Source of the DNA: Acetobacteraceae bacterium H6797
GTDB taxonomy: Bacteria; Pseudomonadota; Alphaproteobacteria; Acetobacterales; Acetobacteraceae
DNA: 64,000 bases
Reading direction: 5' to 3'
Assembly (NCBI GenBank): GCA_015223225.1
Contig: JADFCQ010000003.1
Coordinates: 124,001 to 188,000 of the forward strand
In this document: positions 58,824 to 64,000 of the stretch, one piece after another
Position numbering within the stretch: position 1 is the stretch's first letter
Layout of the letters: each line of letters opens with the position of its first letter
Translations under genes and position numbers: made by a program
The notes under the pieces: model-generated
Databases searched by the model: none
What the model was told of the DNA's origin: nothing
Seen by the model: the letters and a program-made list of their open reading frames with translations, nothing else

Positions 58824-59714
58824 ATGGCCATGATCTCCCGCCGCTTCCTGCTCGCCGCTGCCGCGGGCCTGCCCATGGCGGGTGGCGCCCGGGCGGGCAC
58901 GGTCACCGATCTCGACGGGCAGGCCGTCACCCTCGGCAATGCCGAGCGGCTGCTGTCGCTCGGTGGCGACGTGACCGAGATCCTGGTGGAGTTGGGCTTC
59001 GGCGAAAAGATCGTGGCCGTGGATACCACCAGCCTCTACCCGCCCGCGCTGGTCGATCCGCTGCCGAAGGTTGGCTATCTGCGCTCCCTGGGCGCGGAGG
59101 CCATCCTGACGCTGCGGCCGAGCGCGATCATCGCGGGCGGGGATGCGGGGCCGCCGAACGTGCTGCGGCAACTCCGGGCGGCGGGCGTGCCGGTGGTGCA
59201 TACGGAAAGCTCCCGCAGCCCTGAAGACCTGCTGCATAAGGTGCGCCTCATCGGCCAGGCGCTGGATGCGGGCGCGGCCGCCCAGGCGCTGGACGACCGT
59301 TTGAGCAAGGCCCTGGCCGCCGCCGAGGCCGAGGTGAAGGCCCAGCCGAGGCATCCGCGCTGCCTCTTCGTCCTCTCCAACCAGGGTGGGCGGCTGATGG
59401 CGGCGGGGCGCGATACGGCGGCCGATGCGCTGATCGGCCTGGCAGGCGGCGTGAACGCTTTCGGCGCCGCCGAGGGCTATAAGATCCTGACGCCGGAAGC
59501 CGCCGCTTCCATCGCGCCGGAGGTCGTCGTGGTCATGGAGCATACGGTGGCCGGGCCGGGCGGTGCCGAGGCGCTGCTGGCGCAGCCCGCTTTGGCCGTG
59601 ACGCCCGCCGGGCGCGACAAGCGCCTCGCGGTGCTCGAGGGCGGCTACCACCTGCAATTCACCCCGCGCCTGCCGGAAGCCATTCTGGACTTCTCGCGCC
59701 GGATCAGGGCGTGA
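58824..59714 (+). CDS. hmuT: Heme-binding periplasmic protein (HmuT)
   Basis: 296 residues; ATG 58824 follows GGAGG closely, and ATG 58830 has better spacing. Signal ISRRFLLAAAAGLPMAGGAR (twin-arginine-like). TonB-ABC binding-protein fold: GDVTEILVELGFGEKIVAVD, TTSLYPPALVDPLPKVGYLR and RSLGAEAILTLRPSAIIAGG, as in HmuT/PhuT/ShuT. A Tyr in SLYPP may be the heme ligand. Passes heme from the receptor to HmuUV. The end overlaps hmuU by GTGA. Confidence 0.92.
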   Translation: MAMISRRFLLAAAAGLPMAGGARAGTVTDLDGQAVTLGNAERLLSLGGDVTEILVELGFGEKIVAVDTTSLYPPALVDPLPKVGYLRSLGAEAILTLRPSAIIAGGDAGPPNVLRQLRAAGVPVVHTESSRSPEDLLHKVRLIGQALDAGAAAQALDDRLSKALAAAEAEVKAQPRHPRCLFVLSNQGGRLMAAGRDTAADALIGLAGGVNAFGAAEGYKILTPEAAASIAPEVVVVMEHTVAGPGGAEALLAQPALAVTPAGRDKRLAVLEGGYHLQFTPRLPEAILDFSRRIRA

Positions 59715-60808
59715 GCGTGACGGCGGGCAGCCTGCCCCGTGGCCTTGCCCTGGCCCGCCGGCGCGGGCGGGAGAGGGCGTTGCTGCTCGGCCTCGCGGGG
59801 GCGCTCGCCCTGGCTGCCGCCATTGCCGGGCTTGGGATCGGCGCGCTCGCCATCCCGCCGGGCGAGGTGCTGGCCATTATCGGCATGAAGCTCGGCCTCG
59901 TGGCGCCCACGGCGGTCGATCCGCTGCATGTGCAGGTCTTCAGCGCCATCCGGGCACCGCGCGTGCTGCTAGGGCTGGTGGTGGGCGCCTCGCTTGCGCT
60001 GGCGGGGGCGGCGATGCAGGGCATGTTCCGCAATCCGCTGGCCGATCCCGGGCTCATCGGCGTCTCGGCCGGGGCGGCGCTGGCGGCGGCGGTGGTGATC
60101 GTCATCGGCCCGCCCGCCCTCATCGCTATGAGCTCGCCGCTGCGGCCCTGGGCGCTACCGCTGGCGGCCTTCGGCGGCGGGCTGGGCGCGACGGCCGTGG
60201 TCTATCTCCTCGCGCGGCATGAGGGGCGCGTAGTGGTGCCGGTGATGCTGCTGGCGGGCGTGGCGCTCAATGCCCTGGCCGGGGCCGCGATCGGCTGGCT
60301 GAGCTTCATCGCGACGGATGAGCAGCTCCGCAGCCTCACCTTCTGGACGCTCGGCAGCCTCGGCGGCGCCGGTTGGGTCGCGGTGCTGCCGGCCGTGCTG
60401 CTGGCGGGGGGCGCCGCCCTTGCGCTGCTGAGCCAGGCGCGGGCACTGAACCTGCTGGCGCTGGGCGAGGGCGAGGCCCGGCATCTGGGGGCGGACCCGG
60501 TGCGGATCACGCGCATCGTCTCGGCCTCGGCCGCCGTCGCGGTGGCGGCGGCGGTGGCGAGCGCGGGCATGGTGGGCTTCGTGGGCCTCGTGGCGCCGCA
60601 TCTGGTGCGGCTGCTGGTGGGGCCGGATCATCGCACCGTGCTGCCCGGTGCGGCGCTGTTGGGCGGCGCCATGCTGGTCATTGCCGATATCGTGGCGCGG
60701 ATCGCGGTGGTGCCTGCCGAATTGCCGCTCGGCGTGGTCACCGCGCTGGTGGGCGTGCCCTTCTTCTTCTGGCTCCTGCTGCGGGCCAAGCGCGGGGGGA
60801 TCGCATGA
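59711..60808 (+). CDS. hmuU: Heme ABC transporter permease (HmuU, FecCD family)
   Basis: 365 residues from a GTG overlapping the hmuT stop. FecCD-type membrane protein with about nine to ten helices: IRAPRVLLGLVVGASLALAG, AAMQGMFRNPLADPGLIGVS, GAALAAAVVIVIG, LRSLTFWTLGSLGGAGWVAV and VGLVAPHLVRLLVGPDHRTV, ending in PLGVVTALVGVPFFFWLLLR. All are standard for heme/siderophore permeases. Its stop overlaps the hmuV start (ATGA). Confidence 0.94.
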   Translation: MSVTAGSLPRGLALARRRGRERALLLGLAGALALAAAIAGLGIGALAIPPGEVLAIIGMKLGLVAPTAVDPLHVQVFSAIRAPRVLLGLVVGASLALAGAAMQGMFRNPLADPGLIGVSAGAALAAAVVIVIGPPALIAMSSPLRPWALPLAAFGGGLGATAVVYLLARHEGRVVVPVMLLAGVALNALAGAAIGWLSFIATDEQLRSLTFWTLGSLGGAGWVAVLPAVLLAGGAALALLSQARALNLLALGEGEARHLGADPVRITRIVSASAAVAVAAAVASAGMVGFVGLVAPHLVRLLVGPDHRTVLPGAALLGGAMLVIADIVARIAVVPAELPLGVVTALVGVPFFFWLLLRAKRGGIA

Positions 60809-61563
60809 CGCTCGGGCTCGATCGCGTCAGCCTCAAGCGGGGCGGCCGGATGGTGCTGCAGGAGGTGGCCTTCCAGGCCCGGCCCGGCGAGGTGATGGCC
60901 ATCATCGGCCCCAATGGCGCGGGCAAGAGCAGCGCCATGGCGGTGCTCTCGGGCGAGATGCCGCCCTTCGCCGGGCAGGCGCTGCTGGATGGCGCGCCCC
61001 TGGCCCGGCTCGGCGCCGGCGCTCTGGCGCGCCGCCGGGCAGTGGTGACGCAGGGCGCGCGCATCGCCTTTCCCTTCCGCGTGCATGAGGCCATCGCGCT
61101 GGGCCGGGCACCTCATCGCGGCCTCACCACGGCGCGGCGTGATGCGCTGCTGGTGGATGAGGCCCTGGCCCGCTACGACCTGCTGGAGCTGGCCGAACGC
61201 CCCGTCACGGCGCTCTCGGGCGGCGAGCAGCAGCGGGTGCAGCTCGCCCGCGCCATGGTGCAGCTCGAGGCGGCGACAGGGCCGGAAGGCGCCCGCTGGC
61301 TGCTGCTGGACGAGCCGGTGACGGGGCTGGACCCGGCGCATCAGGTCAAGGCGCTCAAGGCCGCCTGGCAATTCGCCCGGGCCGGCGGCGGCGTGATCTG
61401 CGTGCTGCATGACCTGCGCCTCGCCGCCCGCTATGCCGATCAGGTGGTGCTGATCGAGGCCGGGCGGGTGACGGCCAAGGGCCCGCCGGGCGAGGTGCTT
61501 TCCGGCTGGCGCATCAAGGCCGCCTATGGGCTGGAGGAAGAGGCGCTAGCCCTCTTCCTGTAG
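60805..61563 (+). CDS. hmuV: Heme ABC transporter ATPase (HmuV)
   Basis: 252 residues from ATG 60805. Walker A GPNGAGKSS (35-43), signature SGGEQQRVQLARAM, Walker B WLLLDEPVTGLDPAH, switch histidine in VLHDLRLAARYAD. The RRRAVVTQGARIAFPFRVHE segment is typical of HmuV. Powers heme import. No hmuS-type heme-degrading gene follows, so heme breakdown is encoded elsewhere. Confidence 0.94.
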   Translation: MTLGLDRVSLKRGGRMVLQEVAFQARPGEVMAIIGPNGAGKSSAMAVLSGEMPPFAGQALLDGAPLARLGAGALARRRAVVTQGARIAFPFRVHEAIALGRAPHRGLTTARRDALLVDEALARYDLLELAERPVTALSGGEQQRVQLARAMVQLEAATGPEGARWLLLDEPVTGLDPAHQVKALKAAWQFARAGGGVICVLHDLRLAARYADQVVLIEAGRVTAKGPPGEVLSGWRIKAAYGLEEEALALFL

Positions 61564-61659
61564 CCGAAGCTTGCGCGGATCGGCATCCCAAAGCAGTTTT
61601 GCGGGAAGGGTGGCGCGTCGCTGCCCCAAGGCCGGTCACCAGCGAAGAATTTGGCACCC

Positions 61660-62565
61660 ATGCAGCCCAGCGACAGCCCGGCGACCAAAGCCGAGGCGAG
61701 CCCCCTCCAGCGTGACCTGGCGCGCAGCATCATCGACCTGCTGCGCGGCCGACAGGCCGGGGCGGGCGAGCGGGTGAGCCGCGCCGCGCTGGCCGAGGCG
61801 CTGGGCGTCTCCCGCACGCCGGTCAATGGCGCGGTGGCGCTGCTGGAAGATATGGGCGTGCTGGAAACCGATGGCCGGGCCGTGCGCATCCGTGACCTGG
61901 GGCTCGACGTCTCGAGCCTCGCGGGCGGGGAGGAGACGAGCACCGCGCGGCTGCTGATCGGCATCGCGCATGGCAGGCGCGACGGCACGCTGCCCGACGA
62001 AGTGTCGGAGCGGCAGCTCGCGCAGCAATTCGGCACCGGCCGCACCACGGTCGCCCATGCGCTGCGCCAGCTTTCCGAGGCCGGGGTGGTGACGCGCAAT
62101 CGTGGCCATGGCTGGCGCTTCATCGCGGGGATCGATTCGGTGGAGGATCGAGCGGCCTCTTATCGCTTCCGCCTGTTGATCGAGCCCGCGGCGCTGCTGG
62201 AGCCGGGCTTCGCCCTGCCGCCGGGTTTCGAGGCGCGGATGCGGGCGCAGCACCAGCGCTTTCTGGACCGGCCCTGGTCGCCCGATCATGCGGTGGAATT
62301 CTACGAGACCAATGCCTCCTTCCATCTCGGCCTGGCGGAGGCTTCCGGCAATCGCTTCTTCGCCGCCGCCATCGCGCAGCAGAACCGGGTGCGCATGCTG
62401 CTGAACTATGCATGGCGCCTGGGGCCGGGGCGCGTGGAGGTTTCATCCCGCGAGCATCTGGAAATTCTCGATGCGCTCTCCGCCGGGCAGCGCGAGAAGG
62501 CCTCGCAGCTCATGCGGCGGCATCTGACCGATGCCTCCGCGCTGAAAGTGATGCCCGGCGGTTGA
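61660..62565 (+). CDS. GntR-type regulator with two winged-helix domains and an FCD domain
   Basis: 301 residues from ATG 61660 (a TTG at 61651 is less likely). The first winged helix lies at about residues 15-70 (VSRAALAEALGVSRTPVNGA and LEDMGVLETDGRAVRIRDL). A second is at about 95-160 (VSERQLAQQFGTGRTTVAHA, LRQLSEAGVVTRNRGHGWRF). An FCD-like helical domain occupies the rest (YRFRLLIEPAALLEPGFALP, ASFHLGLAEASGNRFF, REHLEILDALSAGQREKASQ). Ordinary GntR proteins have one DNA-binding domain. Converges with the ABC double-ATPase gene 2 nt away; target genes unknown. Confidence 0.85.
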   Translation: MQPSDSPATKAEASPLQRDLARSIIDLLRGRQAGAGERVSRAALAEALGVSRTPVNGAVALLEDMGVLETDGRAVRIRDLGLDVSSLAGGEETSTARLLIGIAHGRRDGTLPDEVSERQLAQQFGTGRTTVAHALRQLSEAGVVTRNRGHGWRFIAGIDSVEDRAASYRFRLLIEPAALLEPGFALPPGFEARMRAQHQRFLDRPWSPDHAVEFYETNASFHLGLAEASGNRFFAAAIAQQNRVRMLLNYAWRLGPGRVEVSSREHLEILDALSAGQREKASQLMRRHLTDASALKVMPGG

Positions 62566-62567
62566 GC

Positions 62568-64000
62568 CTAACCCGTGATGGTCGGCGTCGCGTCCAGCAG
62601 GTCCTTGGTATAGGCATGGCGCGGGCGGTCGAAAATATCGTCCCGGCTGCCTTCCTCCACGATCCTGCCGTTCTGCATCACCACCACGCGGTCGGCGACT
62701 TCGGCGACGGCGCCGAGATCATGCGAGATGAAGAGGCAGGCGAAGCCCCGCTCCTCCTGCAGGCGGCGGATCAGCGAGAGGATCTGCTTCTGCACCGTCA
62801 TGTCGAGCGCGCTGACGGGCTCATCCGCCACCACGAGCGCCGGATGCCGCACGATGGCGCGGGCGATGGCGACGCGCTGGCGCTGCCCGCCCGAGAGCTG
62901 ATGCGGGAAGCGCTCGTCCATGCCGGGCAGGCCCACGGCCTCGAAAGTCTCTTTCACCCGCTGCATCTTCGCCGATCGGCTAAGATCGGTATGGCGCAGC
63001 GGCTCGGCCACGATCTCGCCGATGCGCATGCGCGGATCGAGCGAGGAATAGGGGTCCTGGAAGACGATCTGGCAGTCGAGGCGGAAGCGGCGTGCATGGG
63101 GGCCGGCGACGGGCTTGCCCTCATAGAGCAGTTCGCCGCCGCTCTTCACGAGGCGCAGCATGGCGCGGCCCAGCGTCGTCTTGCCCGAGCCGCTGCCGCC
63201 GACGAGGGCGACGGTTTCGCCCGGCGCGATGGCGAGGTCCACCCCATCCACCGCGCGCTTGCCCGGCAGGCGGCGGAGGAAGCGGCGGCGGCCGGGATAA
63301 TCGACCGTGAGGCGCTTCGCCTCCAGCAGCGGCGGCGCGGGCGGGCGCGGCGGGCGGGTGCCGCGCACCGGCATGGCATCGACCAGGGCGCGCGTATAAG
63401 GATGCTGCGGCGCCGTGAGCAATTGCCGCGCCTGGCCTTCCTCGACGATCTCGCCGAGGCGCATGACGACGGCGCGGTCGGCATAGCGAGCGACGAGGCC
63501 GAGATTATGCGTCACCAGCAGCACCGCCGTGCCATTGTCCCGCGCCAGTTCGACCATGAGGTCGAGGATCTCGGCCTGCACGAGATTGTCGAGCGCCGTG
63601 GTCGGCTCATCGGCGATGAGCAGGCGCGGCTTGGGCAGCATGACGGCGGCCAGCATCAGGCGCTGGCGCATGCCGCCGGAGAATTCATGCGGGAAGGCCT
63701 TGAGGCAGCCCTCGGGGTCGGGGATCTGCACGCGGCGGAGCATGGCGATGCATCGTTCGCGACATTCCGCCTCGCTGAGATCGCTGTGCAGGGCCAGAGC
63801 TTCGCCAAGTTGGGCGCCGATACTGAGCGCGGGGTTGAGCGAGACCATCGGCTCCTGAAAGACCATGCCGATGGTGCCGCCGCGCAATTCCCGCAGGCGC
63901 CGGGGCGTGGCGGCGGCGATATCCTCGCCATCGAGCAATATTCGCCCCGCCTGCCGCTCCAGCCCCGGCGGCAGCAGGCCGAGAATGGCGCGGCCGGTCG
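62568..64000 (-). CDS. Fused double-ATPase ABC transporter protein (DppD-DppF type), partial
   Basis: The reading frame is open to the right edge, so the 5' end is missing (477 codons present). The visible part starts with TGRAILGLLPPGLERQAGRI, and the first domain lacks only its beginning, including Walker A. LSEAECRERCIAMLRRVQIP, FSGGMRQRLMLAAVMLPKPR and [15 protein letters not shown] follow. The second domain is complete: Walker A GGSGSGKTT, LSGGQRQRVAIARAIVR, VVADEPVSALDM. It energises peptide, nickel or related import. Its permeases probably lie beyond the window. It is a candidate supplier for the ATPase-less permeases at 36.4-38.3 kb. Confidence 0.92.
   Translation of the reverse strand, partial: TGRAILGLLPPGLERQAGRILLDGEDIAAATPRRLRELRGGTIGMVFQEPMVSLNPALSIGAQLGEALALHSDLSEAECRERCIAMLRRVQIPDPEGCLKAFPHEFSGGMRQRLMLAAVMLPKPRLLIADEPTTALDNLVQAEILDLMVELARDNGTAVLLVTHNLGLVARYADRAVVMRLGEIVEEGQARQLLTAPQHPYTRALVDAMPVRGTRPPRPPAPPLLEAKRLTVDYPGRRRFLRRLPGKRAVDGVDLAIAPGETVALVGGSGSGKTTLGRAMLRLVKSGGELLYEGKPVAGPHARRFRLDCQIVFQDPYSSLDPRMRIGEIVAEPLRHTDLSRSAKMQRVKETFEAVGLPGMDERFPHQLSGGQRQRVAIARAIVRHPALVVADEPVSALDMTVQKQILSLIRRLQEERGFACLFISHDLGAVAEVADRVVVMQNGRIVEEGSRDDIFDRPRHAYTKDLLDATPTITG

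Overview
The window looks like a chromosomal segment of a high-GC alphaproteobacterium, most likely an Acetobacteraceae member of the Roseomonas type. The basis is a dnaQ-coaE-aroE core order, a membrane-bound PQQ glucose dehydrogenase, orphan TctC (Bug) binding proteins, an AmpR/class A beta-lactamase pair, and two GTTC-N7-GTTC sites of the alphaproteobacterial LexA type. No tRNA, rRNA, CRISPR array or insertion sequence was seen. Coding density is high: no stretch over 300 bases lacks a gene.

Left part (1-24 kb). Positions 1-4.7 kb hold a four-carbon acid sugar module: a PdxA-type dehydrogenase (cut by the edge), an OtnK/DtnK-type kinase, a divergent FadR-type regulator, a TctC protein and an FAD-linked 2-hydroxyacid dehydrogenase. 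Core genes follow (dnaQ, coaE, aroE, carbonic anhydrase). At 8.0-9.4 kb there is a stand-alone holin-endolysin cassette with a small membrane protein and a LexA-type box between its predicted -35 and -10 elements. Next come a class A beta-lactamase with divergent ampR, ETF-ubiquinone oxidoreductase, a uracil-DNA glycosylase, a lytic transglycosylase, a peptide-type ABC transporter (fused double ATPase plus two permeases), a second gene with a LexA-type box (unknown function), a small membrane protein, and PQQ glucose dehydrogenase.

Middle part (24-54 kb). This is a catabolic and transport region rich in amine and amide functions. It has two paralogous lysR-hyuA-hyuB (hydantoinase/oxoprolinase) units, each with an oppositely oriented operon upstream of lysR. 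It also has three DAO-type FAD oxidoreductases, an HcnABC-like three-subunit dehydrogenase followed by TctC, a GabD-like aldehyde dehydrogenase and an MFS carrier. The other carriers are an SSS symporter, an AEC carrier, an NMT1-type binding protein, and a family 5 binding protein with two permeases but no ATPase. A plausible theme is import of cyclic amides or N-substituted amino acids, ATP-driven ring opening, and oxidation to keto acids or semialdehydes. The substrates are not determined by the sequence.

Right part (53.6-64 kb). This holds a small lipoprotein, an IroE/Fes-like esterase, a gamma-glutamyltransferase, and a heme-uptake operon (TonB receptor, HmuT, HmuU, HmuV) behind a Fur-like promoter. 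It ends with a GntR regulator carrying two winged-helix domains and a second fused double-ATPase ABC gene that runs off the edge.

Two copies of a composite palindromic intergenic repeat lie between convergent gene pairs (2.1-2.25 kb and 16.2-16.4 kb). The most interesting signal is the pair of LexA-type boxes. One lies in front of a phage-type lysis cassette with no phage around it, the other in front of an uncharacterised 147-residue protein. Together they suggest a damage-induced lysis programme.
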